NCBI GenBank assembly: GCA_029255685.2
Contig: CM055319.2
Location: 27,561,568-27,625,567 of the forward strand
Direction of reading: 5' to 3'
DNA from: Silene conica
Taxonomy: Eukaryota > Streptophyta > Magnoliopsida > Caryophyllales > Caryophyllaceae
DNA length: 64,000 nt
In this document: in pieces, positions 44,775-57,249 of the stretch
How the letters are laid out: every line of letters starts with the position of its first letter
Numbering within the stretch: position 1 is the stretch's first letter
The notes under the pieces: model-generated
Told to the model about the DNA's origin: nothing
The model's input: only the letters and a program-made list of their open reading frames with translations
Database searches by the model: none
Program-made: the position numbers and the translations under genes

Positions 44775-46033
44775 TGTAATACCCCGTATGTTAGCCTCGC
44801 TCAACAGCGGTCAAACCATGTTTTACACGCGTGTGTCAAAAAAAAGAATGATTATAAAATATTTACGTAAACGGTTATTATTTTATAAATCGTAATTCTA
44901 CGATTATTTTATATTTCATAATCTTTTGATATTTGATGAGTATTTCATAAAATGACATTTTATTTGTAATTCTTTAATATTAATAATGTATTTATAATTA
45001 AATATATTTCCTATATTATATTTATTTCTCGTCTACACTTAATTTCTATATTTTTTTTAAAAGTCGTAATTATTTTTAAGTCGTAATTGGTTTTTTTTAA
45101 GTCTTTTTTTTTCCTATATTTTATTTAAAGTTGTAATTACCTCGAGATGCGTGATAGGATGTGGACCCGGGTTAAGGTTGAGAGCAAACAAAACCCTACC
45201 TCATAAAAAAATTAACGACAAACCCAAACCCTACTTTATACTACTTTCATCGACAATTCCCTATTATCTCATCCATCGACAAACCAACCAAAACCCTATT
45301 TCACCTTATCAGCCACCGTGAGATTTAGGAGGGACAAGAGGGCTGCAACATCATCATCTTCATCACCATAATCGTCAACTACCGTGACCTGTAAGCAATC
45401 GTTTTGACGACAATTCCTTTTTAGTGTATGTCACTTTGTTTCGTGTTTTGTATTGTTTTTTTCGATCTGTTTTCTGATTATTAGTTTGATACGAGTCACT
45501 GGGTAGGGGTAGTGGTATGTTTATAGTTTCGTATGGCTATGGTGGATTTGTGAGTGGTGGCCGGAGAACCCCCTAGTGACAGCCAGTAGAGTCGGCAGAA
45601 GCAAGGGACGCATAATCAAGGGCGTGTTGGGAACCCGTTTTAAATGTTGTTGCTGGCGATTGTAAGGGTGTTGAGGTCGGCTGGTTACCACCAATAGAGT
45701 CGTGGGGTGTGAGAGATGTCGAGAGTGGTGTCAAGTGGTGGTTAGGGTTGTCGTATTGGTGGTAGGAGTCAGATTTACAGGGAAGGGAAAACATGTTTCA
45801 GAACAAGGGCGAGAATTCGTGTTTCGGGTCTGTAGTTTCGTTGCCTGGAGCGTTTGTTATAGAAGAAGCGAGACCAGAGACAAACCACCCTTGGAACCAC
45901 CATATGTCAGTGGTGACAACGGTGCTGTCCAGGGGCGGTGTTGGGTACGGTGGAGAGAGAAAATGCGTGAGAAAAGAGTGAGACAAGGGCGTCGAAAACG
46001 TCGTACAAACACACGTGTGCAGGCTGTTTTGGT
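44775..46033 (+). repeat. 5' LTR part of LARD 2
   Basis: This stretch matches 61939-63200 closely, including the GGTGG-rich core and the phrase GTGTGCAGGCTGTTTTGG. After about 46033 the match to the 3' LTR ends and the sequence instead matches LARD internal DNA. Frames in the core (45573-46088) have no known domain and recur at 62947-63239 by homology. Confidence 0.8.
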
Positions 46034-46682
46034 GATAAGATCATACAATTTGGTGTTTCGAAATGTCCATATGATATTTGGTTATTAAATGACTATCGTT
46101 ATTATACGATTTTGGTGCCTAACTCCTTGTTATGGATGAGTAATTCTGGTAACCTTGAGATTATATGGTATAGTAATACATGTCTATTATTATGCGGAAT
46201 GTGTTGTCCTAAGCCATGAATGCTATATAGTTCTATGTTATAGTAAGATTTTTCAGTTTCACAATCTTTACTGTTTTCTAGATGACAATTTCGGTTTGAA
46301 GTAATGAATACATGTTAATATGGTTGTGATTTTAATACTTCAAATGATATGCCAACATGTTTTGGAAGAAAAATGCATGGTTGTATTTAGATGTGATAGT
46401 GTGAAGAAATTTTAAGGAACAAAAAAAGTTTTGATAAAATTTTAGAATGTTACCTTGCTTGTGAGAGTTGCCATTTAAAATGTGTTCTCTATATGAATAT
46501 GAAAATTTTATTTATGATAACCGTCTGAGTTAGCTTTTCAATGCTTTTGGTTTCATGTTAAAACGACTTATATTTTGAGAGAAATAAATATTTTAGTTGA
46601 CAATGGTCAGATTGTTGCTGCACAGTTCTGTTTTGACCCATGTTTTTGGAAGATAAACCATTTAAAACGTGTTTATTTTTTA

Positions 46683-47044
46683 GGATTAATTGATAATAAT
46701 ACTCTGAACTATAGGTGTCCTGCTCAAAATACTCCAGACTCTATTTTAACTACCAATATAACCCACTAATGCTCTCATTCGCTTTTATTATAATATATGA
46801 CCTGTTACATGCTAATTAAGTGAAGAAATTTTGAACCCTTCTTTAACCCGTCTTTCTCTTTTTACTTCTATGTTAATCTATTTACCTAATCACAACATTA
46901 AAACATGCTACAACAACTTAAAAAAACAACAAATTATATTCAAAGCAAATGTGGACATTAGTTGGTTATATTGGTAGTTAAAATAAGGTTAGGAGTATTT
47001 TGAGCAGAACACCCATCATTCAGAGTATTATTATCAATTAATCC
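46683..47044. mobile_element. Miniature TIR element, TA-flanked
   Basis: The 362-bp element has long inverted ends: GGATTAATTGATAATAATAC at the left is repeated in reverse complement at the right, and the similarity extends about 80 bp, including CTGCTCAAAATACTCC. TA flanks both sides (46681-46682, 47045-47046), and the empty site is given by LARD 1, where the ATTTATTTATT run is continuous (near 30440-30465). TA duplication fits a Tc1/mariner-type origin, but the TIR is not a Stowaway consensus, so the superfamily is uncertain. It has no coding capacity. Confidence 0.82.
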
Positions 47045-47245
47045 TATTTATTATGCATAATTCCAACTCCACTGTTTAGAATAATCATTCACGTTCTCAA
47101 AATGATAAGCCACGTAAAATCTTAACGAGTCGTTATTTAATAGTGATTTTTGCAAGTTGCCCAATTTTCTGTTTAATTGTTGTAAAGTTCTGTTCAGGCG
47201 AACCGAGTTAAAAAAAAAATTGTTATAAATAATTCCCTTAAGTTT

Positions 47246-48295
47246 TGTGGGGAATATAACATGAATTCACCCTAAACATGAAAGATTATAACGAAATTTA
47301 CAATTGCGATTATAGTCATAAGATAATAAAAACATGAAAAGAACTACAACCTTGGGTCCTTGCTTGAATTGGCCTAAGAACAGGAATTAAAGTAAATTCC
47401 CTCCTATAACTTGCACCCAAGACTTTGTTTAAGACGATGCCGCATGTGCTAGAAAGGCTCTCCAATTGCCTTGCAATATGGGGAGAGTTTTGTGAGGTTT
47501 TGACGTGAGATCTGAGGTTTTGGGAGAAGGATGCTCTAAAAACCCTAATTGTGAGAATTATCAATTCACCATTAGTTGACAAAAGGAGAGTATGCTACAC
47601 GGCCGGCCGAGTTCGGGTATGGTAAGGGTGGGCTTTTCCACTCTTACCTTATTCCCTTGCGTGATTCGACCCGATTTGCTAAATATTATTCGCGGGTATT
47701 TATTATAAATCGTATACATGTTATCAGATATTAATGCATTTGATAACATCAATAATGGTCTGACAAAATACGATACTGTATAATTGGCCAAATTAATATA
47801 ACTGTTTATATTAATACGCAAATTCAATATTTAATTAAATATAACCGTTTATATTTAATTTTATGAATTAATCATGTAATCCGTATTAGCTAAAATTATT
47901 TAATCCATATTAAATAATAATCTCAACATCTCATTGACTAATTTAATAGTCAATACCTCTGACTAACTGTTTAGTCGTATCCGGCATAAATGTGACTGTA
48001 TTTTCATACCTTCACATTTCTCAAACGTGTCCTATAGGTGTGACGTATAGGGACCAGTTGATCACCGCCATCCGTATGACAATAACGTCAAACTTATCTA
48101 GCAAGCCAACCGTTATTGATAAACGTGGATCAACTGATAATAATACTGAAGTATGCTCTTGTGATCCTTTAAGAGATTTAGTAAGTCATTGTACTAACTG
48201 TCAAGGACACCAGCCCCAACAATCTCCCACTTGTACGTACAAGTGTATGTGCAATGACGTTATCGCACTACATGTGGAGGACACAAGCTCCAACA
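47246..48295 (-). repeat. 3' LTR of copia 2
   Basis: The 1050-bp LTR begins on the minus strand with TGTTGGAGCTTGTGTCC at 48295 and ends at 47246. About 75 bp inside its start a second copy of a polypurine tract plus TGTTGGGGCTGGTGTCC appears (48206-48237). Confidence 0.92.
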
Positions 48296-49084
48296 AACTC
48301 CCACTTGTCCGTACAAGTGTAAGTGCGATAACCGATTCTCATATCCTTTTAAAATTTCTCCCACTCAATGTAAGACAATTTGCAAATCCGTATTCGCAAA
48401 GGTCGTATCTCACAAGCGATCTGTATCAAGAGTGGTTTCCCCGACTAGAGAATAACTTAACTGATAAAGCGAATCTGTATTCGAGCATGGCCATGCATTT
48501 CAGTTACTACTCCTCGAGTGGCCCTGAGAAATGATAAAATCCTGATAAGGGTTTGGATATTTCCCTCAACTCGAATCCTGCAGATGTAAGCGCAGCATGA
48601 AATAACCTAGAAAAAATCCTCTTAGCCCCTGTTACGGAAGACCGTGGGAAAGAAACCAAAGTTACCCAAAATCTGCCTTAATCTCAAGAGACAGTTGAAA
48701 GTCAAAAGACTCGACTCTAAGGAACACTATGGAGGTCCTATCCACGACCTAACACCCAATGTTATAAAACATTTAAGACTCCATAACGTTGTCACGGGGT
48801 GTCCTACGAGATATCCATATAACTCGCCTTTGTGATTGGTTAGTCAACTATTTGACTTATGGCTCGTTGAACCCACCATCAACCAACGTCACAAAATGAT
48901 TACCTGAGTTATCAGCTCAAGTGGGTAATCAAGGACCAAAACGATGTAATGTTATTCAGTTCACTTTGTGGTGTTCAAAATTGGCGTACAATTCCACATG
49001 AAAAAAAAACATTAAATATCATAACAATGAGGTTGAATAGAGTACACGAGAAAATGAATTATAACATGAATTCATAAAAGAGTA
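48296..49084 (-). other. Polypurine tract and 3' non-coding region of copia 2
   Basis: The minus strand reads GTACGGACAAGTGGGAGTT directly before the LTR. The remaining 770 bp match the corresponding region of copia 3 (2299-3079) and hold no gene. Confidence 0.8.
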
Positions 49085-51495
49085 CTACAACTTAGGAACA
49101 CATCTAATTACCATGGAATTAATGTGCCCTTTATGCTTATCACGTGGTAATGCTTTTGTGAGAGGATCAACTATGTTGTCATCCGTAGCGATCTTATCAA
49201 TGAATATCTCTTTTTGCTCCACGTAATCTCTGATTAGATGAGCTTTCCGTTGTACATGTCTAGCTTTGTTGCTAGACTTATGCTCCTTTGCTTGGAAGAT
49301 GGCACCTTTATTGTCACAATAAACGGTGATTGGGTCATTCGAACTAGGCACTACTGATAGTCCTTGTAAGAATTGTCGCATCCATATTCCTTCCTTAGCT
49401 GCTTCCGAAGCGGCATAGTACTCGGACTCAGTCGTAGAATCTGCTGTAACACTTTGTTTAGAACTTTTCCAGCTGACAGCAGCGCCATTAAGAGTAAAAA
49501 CGAATCCAGACTGAGATTTCGAGTCGTCTCGATCCGTTTGGAAGCTAGCATCTGCGTAACCCGTGGCGTAGAGCGTCGAGTCGCCTCCATAAGTCAATCC
49601 CCAATCTTTAGTCCTCCGTAGGTACTTAAGAATGTTTTTCACGGCCATCCAGTGTTGTTCACCTGGATGAGCTTGGAATCGACTTGTCATACTCAATGCA
49701 TATGCAACGTCTGGACGTGTGCATATCATGGCTTACATGATCGATCCTATAGTCGAAGCATAAGGGATCCGACTCATGCGCTCTTTCTCTTCCAATGTCT
49801 TAGCTTCTTGAGTCTTTCTACAGTGAAGCCCAGTAGTCATAGGAAGGAACCCTTTCTTGGAGTTCGTCATGCTGAATCTGTCTAGAATCTTATCTATATA
49901 AGACTCCTGACTGAGAGACAACATCCGTCGTGATCTATCCCTGTTGATACGGATGCCGAAAATTCTTTGTGCCTCTCCCAGATCTTTCATCTGGAAATGG
50001 TTTTTTAACCATGCTTTAACCGAAGAAATGAGAGGTATGTCATTGCCAATCAAGAGTATGTCATCGACATACAGTACTAGGAAGACAATCTTGCTCCCAC
50101 TCGACTTGATATAGAGACATGGTTCCTCGACTGATCGAATAAACCCATTCTCTTTTATCACTTGGTCGAAGCGATGATTCCAACTCCGTGATGCTTGCTT
50201 AAGTCCATAGATGGAACGCTTAAGCTTGCAGACCTTGTTAGGATGTTCTGGATCAATAAAACCCTCGGGTTGTACCATGTACAACTCGAACTCCAAATAA
50301 CCGTTTAAGAAGGCGGTTTTAACGTCCATTTGCCAGATTTCATAGTCATGAAATGCGGCGATCGCTAAGATAATCCGAATGGAACGCAGCATGACTACGG
50401 GTGCAAAGATTTCATCGTAGTGCAAGCCTGGCACTTGGGTGAAACCTTTAGCAACTAGTCTTGCCTTGTGGATATCTTGTTGTCCTTCCACGGCATGCTT
50501 TATCTTGTAAAGCCATTTGCATTGAAGGGGACGTACCTTTGCAGGTAGGTCCATAAGATCCCACACGTTGTTCTCATACATGGAGCCCATCTCGGATTGC
50601 ATGGCTTCTAGCCATAGCTTTGAGTCAGAACTAGTCATGGAACCTTTATAGGTTGAGGGTTCATTACCCTCTAGGAGTAAGACGTCATCTATGTCATGTT
50701 CCTCGACCATACCAATGTATCTGTACGGAGGAATAGAGACTCTTCCCGACCTCCTAGGTTCCTCAGGAATATCTACCGCAGCCTCGGTTGAAGGAACTGT
50801 TTCCTCCAATGGTTGCTCGGTAGTTGGTTCTTGAATCTCCGATAGATCGAAGGTTGTATTACTCGACTTGTTCTCGAGAAATTCTTTCTCTAAGAAAGTC
50901 GCACTAGCCGCAACAAAAACACGTTGTTCGGTTGGCGAGTAGAAGTAATGGCTAAACGTTCCTTTTGGATAGCCTATAAAGTATGTCTTGACCGACCGCA
51001 GGCCGAGCTTATCCTCGTGTCTCCACTTGACATAAGCCTCGCAGCCCCAAACCCGAATAAAGGACAAGTTAGGGACCGTTCCCTTCCATAATTCATATGG
51101 AGTCTTGTCAACGGCTTTAGACGGACTTCGGTTAAGAATTAGAGCGGCCGAAAAAAGAGCATAGGCCAACAATGAATCAGGCACAACGGTGTGACTCATC
51201 ATGGATCGAACCATATCAAGTAAAGTTCGATTTCTCCGTTCGGACACACCATTTAATTGTGGTGTTCCAGGTCGAGTCAACTGTAGAACGATGCCATAGT
51301 CTTTAAGGTGTTGATCAAACTCGTGAGAAAGATATTCGCCACCACGATCAGACCGAAGTGCTTTAATCTTTCTGCCCAGTTGGTTCTGTACCCGATTCTG
51401 GTATTCTTTGAACTTGTCAAAGGATTCACTTTTATGTTTCATTAAGTAGACATAGCCATATCTACTCAAATAATCCGTGAAAATGATGAAATACC
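49085..51495 (-). pseudogene. copia 2 integrase (end), reverse transcriptase and RNase H
   Basis: Minus-strand frames encode the later integrase with RSDRGGEYLSHEF and NGVSERRNRT, the reverse transcriptase with QMDVKTAFLNG and YVDDILLIGND, and RNase H with ADASFQTDRDD, TESEYYAASEAAKEGIW and YCDNKGA. It closely resembles the copia 1 polyprotein. Its upstream limit is the nested solo LTR at 51501. The reading is broken, with about one break within this part. Confidence 0.9.
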
Positions 51496-52250
51496 TATAG
51501 TGTAAAACCCCTCGCGAAAGCGGAAATATAAAACATACAAAGTACTAAAAATGCAGCGGAATTAAAACTTTTTAACAAACTAAACATGCGAGGCGCTTTA
51601 ACAAACTAAACATGCGGAAGATAAAACATAGATAAGTATATATAAGTACTATACAAAAGCAGCCCGGGATAACATATCCCTACAGGCACAAAATACTGAA
51701 ACTATAAAACTAAGGTCTAGCTAACGAATGGGTAAAATCATCGATGAAGGATCATCGCTCGCTAGCCTCAACGTAACCCCCTGCAAACAGCATCAAGTAC
51801 CTACACACATAAAACATGTGCGCCACAGTCAGTGGGGAGTGACTAGAGCTCTCATAGCCACCTAATGTCATACAACACAGAACATGTAAACAAGTATTAT
51901 ACTCCAACATAAACAATCATGTGAAGCACTTATCTCAACATCTCAATCTCCTATCATCATGCAAATATTATGCAAGGGCTCTCAACCAACTTCGGAAACT
52001 ATTTGGAAGGAGAGCCGGTTTCCCTTCCGGTTGCCCGGCCGGGGGGGTCTTTCAATCCAAACTATTTACGAAACTAATTAAAGAGTCATCCAATGCCTTG
52101 GATGAACAACACCATAAACAAGGTACTAAACTCATCAATATCAACATACATATCTGACACTGTACCAACTCTAGGCAAGCAGATATTAAACAGTAAGTAT
52201 ATAACACCGTACCCCTACTCAGGCAAGTATATACAAATCAACACACACAA

Positions 52251-52588
52251 GAACCACCCGCGAAGGGGTTCGACCACAGAACAATGAACCACCCACGGAG
52301 GGGTTCAACACAGAACAATGAACCACCCACGAAGGGGTTCGACAGAAAGGCAGAACCACCCACGAAGGGGTTCACACGAAGGAAACCGAACCACCCACGG
52401 AGGGGTTTGACACGGAGAAAACAGAACCACCCACGGAGGGGTTCGCACGAAGGAAGCAGAACCACTCACGGAGGGGTTCGCACGAAGAAGACAAAACCAC
52501 CCACGGAGGGGTTCGTCCAGAAGAGGGAACCACCCACGGAGGGGTTCACACGAACAAACACAATGAACCAACCACGAAGTGGTTCCAC
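52251..52588 (+). repeat. Minisatellite with GAACC...GGTTC arms, ten copies
   Basis: The core GAACCACCCACGGAGGGG followed by TTC recurs about every 32-36 bp with variable linkers. Each core begins GAACC and ends GGTTC, so each can fold into a small hairpin. The 111- and 103-codon frames over it (repeating NHPRRG or EPLRGW peptides) result from the repeat and are not genes. Confidence 0.93.
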
Positions 52589-53486
52589 AACCAAATCTCC
52601 CAAGGAGGCTGCTCACTAAACCACAATCAAATCCTTAACTACATCCAATCAACACTTAGTTGACTTCGGAAGCTAATTTGAGGCGAGAGCCGGTCTCCCT
52701 TCCGGTTTCCCGGCCGGGGGGTCTTTCATCCTCAAATCCATTCCCGAACCCAACATAAATGTCGCCCAATAGCTTGGGGACTACAACAGACTTAAACGAT
52801 CAATGATCTACTCTTGATAAATATTAAATCGACACTTAATTGACCCCAGGAACTAAGTCGAGGGAGAGTCGGTTTCCCTTTCGGTTGCCCGACCGGAGGG
52901 TCTCTATCCTCACTCCATTCCCGAACCCAATATAGTGCCGCCCGAACTCCGAGGACCTCAAACACACATACAAGTATAGGAGAAAGGCCAATTTCGATTA
53001 AGTTATTTCTAAACAACAGCTATATATTAAAATATCTTAGTCCGATAGGAATTAGTAACGGACACTTAAGAATTAACTAATTTTAGACAATTACTAAATT
53101 CTTACCTAGCTTAAATATATAATTAGCTAAGTATGATTACGTTCCAATTAACCGGTTCAACCGATAAAGGAAATAAACACGATTTAAATTAAACTTCATA
53201 TTATATTACCTATATTTTGATACGGGAAAATCGACTAACTAAATTAAATTATTTTGACATGCTTCTAATAATAAAACCGTAACCCATTACTAATTCGTAA
53301 CGATTTCTAACGTATTATATTTAAACATAAGCAAGCTAACAAGCATTTATTTAAACCAATTAATTCAAGCAGACTAGTAAGTACGTACGTAAAATAATAA
53401 TAAAGTAATACTAATAGTACGTAGTGCGTCTGAACTTTCGTTGAAATAATAATAATTAAAAGTAATGGTATGTAAACATTAGTAGA

Positions 53487-53487
<1 letters not shown>

Positions 53488-53552
<65 letters not shown>
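53488..53552 (+). repeat. (AAT)n microsatellite, about 21 units
   Basis: An uninterrupted AAT run lies in the middle of the 4.1-kb solo LTR, again as in the other LTRs of this general type. Confidence 0.95.
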
Positions 53553-54239
53553 TAGTGTGGTCAGAACACACTTAGTAATAGTAATAGTTAATAGTAGTTG
53601 AATGTAGTAGCCAATAGATAACATAACACAACATTAAAACGATTTCTAAGAGTAGTAACAGACAATAGTAGAAGCAGCAATAACGTGTGCAAGGCTAGCA
53701 ATCAACAATGACAACAGTGGGGTTTAGCCAAACAATGCAGCGTGGACATCAGTAAAAAAAATGGTGACAACAACTACAGATTAATGAGCACGAAACATGG
53801 AAGCACTGGCACCTATTAACACTAACTACAACAGCAAACGACCAGAAGCAAGGGCGACATAAAATGGAGAAAGTAACAGCAACGTTAACAACAGCAGCCG
53901 AAACAGCAGTTAGCGGCAGCAGCCTCAAGCAGCGGCTGTGACCAGTAACAATAGCGTAAGAGTAGTGTAGATCAGACATGGGCAAAAACAGAAGCGTCTG
54001 GTCGAGCGTGCAGAGTGTAGCAGCAGTAAAACGCAGCAGCAACAGTGCCAATGTGTTCTGTGACTGGTCTGGTCTGAATAGAGCTGTGACACGGGCAGAG
54101 TAGTAAAGTGAGTACAGAAAGGGGGGGTCTGGTGCAGTAGTAATATGCAGTAGTATGTGCAAAGGTAGCAGTTCTAGTCATGGAAATATAAGGGCAGTTC
54201 ATGGTAGTAGCAACAAGTAGGTAAGAGTAGGTGAAAGTA

Positions 54240-54624
54240 TACTACTACAGAAACCCTTAAGGACATCGGTTAATGGACATCAGATTTTTGAAAAATCTGA
54301 TGTAATTAATTTGCACATCAGTTTATTACAAAAATCTGATGTCCTTATAAATAATGATATGCATAAGAATGATGGACATCAGACTTATTAAACCTCCGAT
54401 GTGCAATAACATAATGGACATCAGATGTGAGCTAAAGTCTGATGTGCATAAGGATAATGGACATCAGACGTTTTAAACATCCGATGTGCATTATCAAATG
54501 GACATCGGTTGCACAACCGATGTCCTTGATACCCATAATGGACATCAGTGAACTCTACATCGGTTGCTAATCCGATGTCCTTGACCATAAAAGTCCGATG
54601 TCCTTAAGGCTTTCTGTAGTAGTG
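54240..54624. mobile_element. CACTA-like miniature element, TSD GTA
   Basis: The ends are TACTACTACAGAAA and TTTCTGTAGTAGTG, inverted copies that extend into CCTTAAGGACATCGG. GTA flanks both sides (54237-54239, 54625-54627), the 3-bp duplication of CACTA (En/Spm) transposons. The 385-bp body is almost entirely made of GGACATCAG and GATGTCC or GATGTGC motifs in alternating orientation, like the subterminal transposase-binding repeats of that superfamily. No frame of note is present, so it would depend on a transposase from elsewhere. Confidence 0.9.
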
Positions 54625-55633
54625 GTAGTGTAGCAACGTGCAGTAGTAGTATCAGACACACAGGAGAGCAGAACATATTTTTAACAATAATAGTGTAGTT
54701 GAGGTGTATGACAGTAGCAGCAATAAGCTATAACAACGGTGGTTTGACACTTAAGAAGTCAGAAAAATAGCATTTAGTTGGTGAATGGAGTAGCAGTAAG
54801 CAAGACGCAGAACGAAATGCACAGCAGTGGCAAGTTAGAAGCAGTAGAACAGTGCAGCACGTAGAAATGGAGTTAAGCTTTCAGCAATAACAGCCCTCAC
54901 AACATAATTCTACTAAACCTTTCACCGTATACGTTAACCCACAACTTATATATACACCTCATAACCAATCATCAAAATCACATAAACATTCACAAAAACA
55001 TAAATGTCAAATTAATTAAAGGCAAGGGTCGAGTTACTCATTATTGTGACCTCTTAAGCGATTAAGCTCCTAGCTCCTCTTCAACCTTGTCACTAACCTC
55101 CTTGTGATCTTCTAAGCTTCCTCCTACAACGTGAAAAACGTATTAAAATAGGCTATACACGGATTACTCCAAAACAGCCCATTTTTGAAGTGGAACGAAA
55201 TGAAAAACGGAAGTGACGGATGGCTTGCAAATTCGATGAGGATTCCGAAAATATATTTATTACCTTGATTTGATGAACGGAAGATGGAGAAAAATGGAAA
55301 AGAAGATGTAGATTTAAGAGAGTTTTGTGAGAAATGAGTTTACATTGTTTTTGCTTTTGGAGGAACAATTATGTCGATATAAGGTGTTTATGAGGGTTTA
55401 CGATTTGTCCTTTCCGTTTAATGAAAACGGGTTTGGATAAGTAGAACGGGTTTTAAGATGTGAACTTAAGTTGCCAAGTTGTATTCGTCTTAAGGACTTA
55501 AGGTTCTTAAGACGGATCTTACTATTTATTTAAAACACTTTCCCAATAATTCAAGGAAATATTATTTTTATTACTCAAAATAATTTAAAATGCTTAAAAT
55601 ATATTTTACGAAAATGCGGGATGTTACATATAG

Positions 55634-57249
55634 CCTTCTCGTGCGTTGATCGACATAGGGCCACATACATCCGTATGTATGAGTCCTAATAGGTCTGCAG
55701 CGCGCATTCCAACACATTTGAAGGAAATACGAGTCATCTTTCCGATGAGACATGATTCACACGTGCCATATGATTCGAAATCAAAGGCCGAGATAGCTCC
55801 ATTCTGTATGAGCTGTTTTACGCGTTTCTCATTTATATGTCCCATACGACAATGCCATAGGTAAGTTTGATCTTTGTCACCAACCTTTAATCTCTTGTTA
55901 TTCACGTGTAATATTTCGGTGGTTTGATCTAAAACATAAATTCCATTCATGGAAACTGCCTTGCCATAAATCATATTGTGTAACGAGAAAATACAGCTAT
56001 TATTCTCTATTACAAATGAAAAACCAAGTTTGTCAAGTGCAGAAACTGAAATAATGTTTTTGGATAAACTAGGAACATAATAACAGTTATATAAAGATAA
56101 CTCGAATCCACTTGGAAGCTGGATCACGTATGTTCCCCTCGAGACTGCAGCAACACGTGCTCCATTCCCGACACGCAGGTCAACCTCACCCTTGATGAGG
56201 GGTTCTTGGTTTCGGAGGCCCTGCACATGATTACATAGATGAGAACCACAACAAGTATCTAGTACCCATGTTCCGTAACTTGCATGGTTAATCTCAATCA
56301 TGTGAATAAAAGAAGAAGAAGACATACCAACAGGAATAACGCGACCTGCCTTAATCTCCTCACGATACACGGGGCATGTACGCCTCCAATGCCCAGTCTT
56401 GTGGCAATGGTGGCATTCCATGCTAGTATCCTTACTCTTTATCTTGCCCTGTGAGTTGCTCGACTCACCTGGCCCACTCTTAGCGAATCCTGGTTTCTTG
56501 AACTTAGGCTTACCTAACGTTAGGTCGCCCTGAGCTTTAGCTTTCCCCTTACCCTTAACCTTACTGGAGATCATGAGAACATCCTGCTTCACGCTCCCAC
56601 TTAATTTCAGATCCTTCTCGGTCTGTACGAGAAGGGAGTGGAGCTCATGAGGAGTCTTCTTCATGTCGTTCATGTAATAGTTGGCCCTAAAGAGGGCGAA
56701 CCCATCATGAAGCGAATGAAGCATTCGATCAACGATTATGTTCTCACTGATCTTGCAGTTTAGGGCCTCCAGTTTCTCGATATTCTCAATCATGTTGAGA
56801 ATATGTGGGCTAACAGCTTGGCCCTTCTGGAGTTTCGCCTCAAAGAAGAGACATGTATGCTCATAAGAAACGATTCTCGGAGCTTTCGAGAATTCGTTAG
56901 TGAGCGTGGTGAAAATCTTGTTTGCACCATGAGAGATGAATCGTCTTTGCAAATTGAATTCCATTGCATAGATGAGTACGTTCTTTATCGCACCCGCTTC
57001 CATGACGAACTCGCTATGAGCGCGAACTTCGGTAGCTCTAGCTCCAGTTCCTGGGTGTGCCGGAATTTGCTCAGTTAAGTACTTGAGCTTTCCGTCAGCA
57101 ATGGCAGCATTCCGTAGTGCTGCCTCCCAGTCAGAGAAGTTTGACCCATCATTCCTCAGTCTAGTAGACTGATTCATGGAGTCCATGAAGGCTTTAAGCC
57201 AGGATTCACGTGCTAGCTTGGCACTTGGCATTGGGTCTTCACCAGCCAT
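55634..57249 (-). pseudogene. copia 2 gag, protease and start of integrase
   Basis: From the ATG at 57249 (minus) the frame encodes a copia Gag N-terminal domain of about 240 residues (with FSDWEAALRNAAIADGKL), a knuckle CHHCHKTGHWRRTC near 279, a protease with WVLDTCCGSHLC near 327, the pre-integrase motif WHCRMGHINEKRVKQL and the first integrase aspartate in HTDVCGPM. This half is open up to the nested solo LTR. It shows what a full family member has upstream of the zinc knuckle, in contrast to copia 1. Confidence 0.92.

Larger units (their letters stand above)
51501..55628 (-). mobile_element. 4.1-kb solo LTR, chromovirus-like, TSD TATAG
   Basis: The unit begins TGTAAAACCCCTCGCG and ends TGCGGGATGTTACA, with TATAG at 51496-51500 and 55629-55633, and splits the integrase of copia 2. 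By its TGTAACATCCCGC start it reads on the minus strand. It shares its end with 1-836. It contains a three-copy GC-rich repeat (52003-52060, 52684-52730, 52863-52910), a ten-copy hairpin-bearing minisatellite, an (AAT)n run (53488-53552), long AGT/GCA-rich low-complexity DNA and a CACTA-like miniature element. No gag or pol domain is seen. Confidence 0.87.

Noticed and set aside
52251-52588. Regular repeats with spacers resembling a CRISPR array
   Set aside because: The spacers are short and of uneven length, the setting is a plant LTR, and the units are those of a minisatellite.
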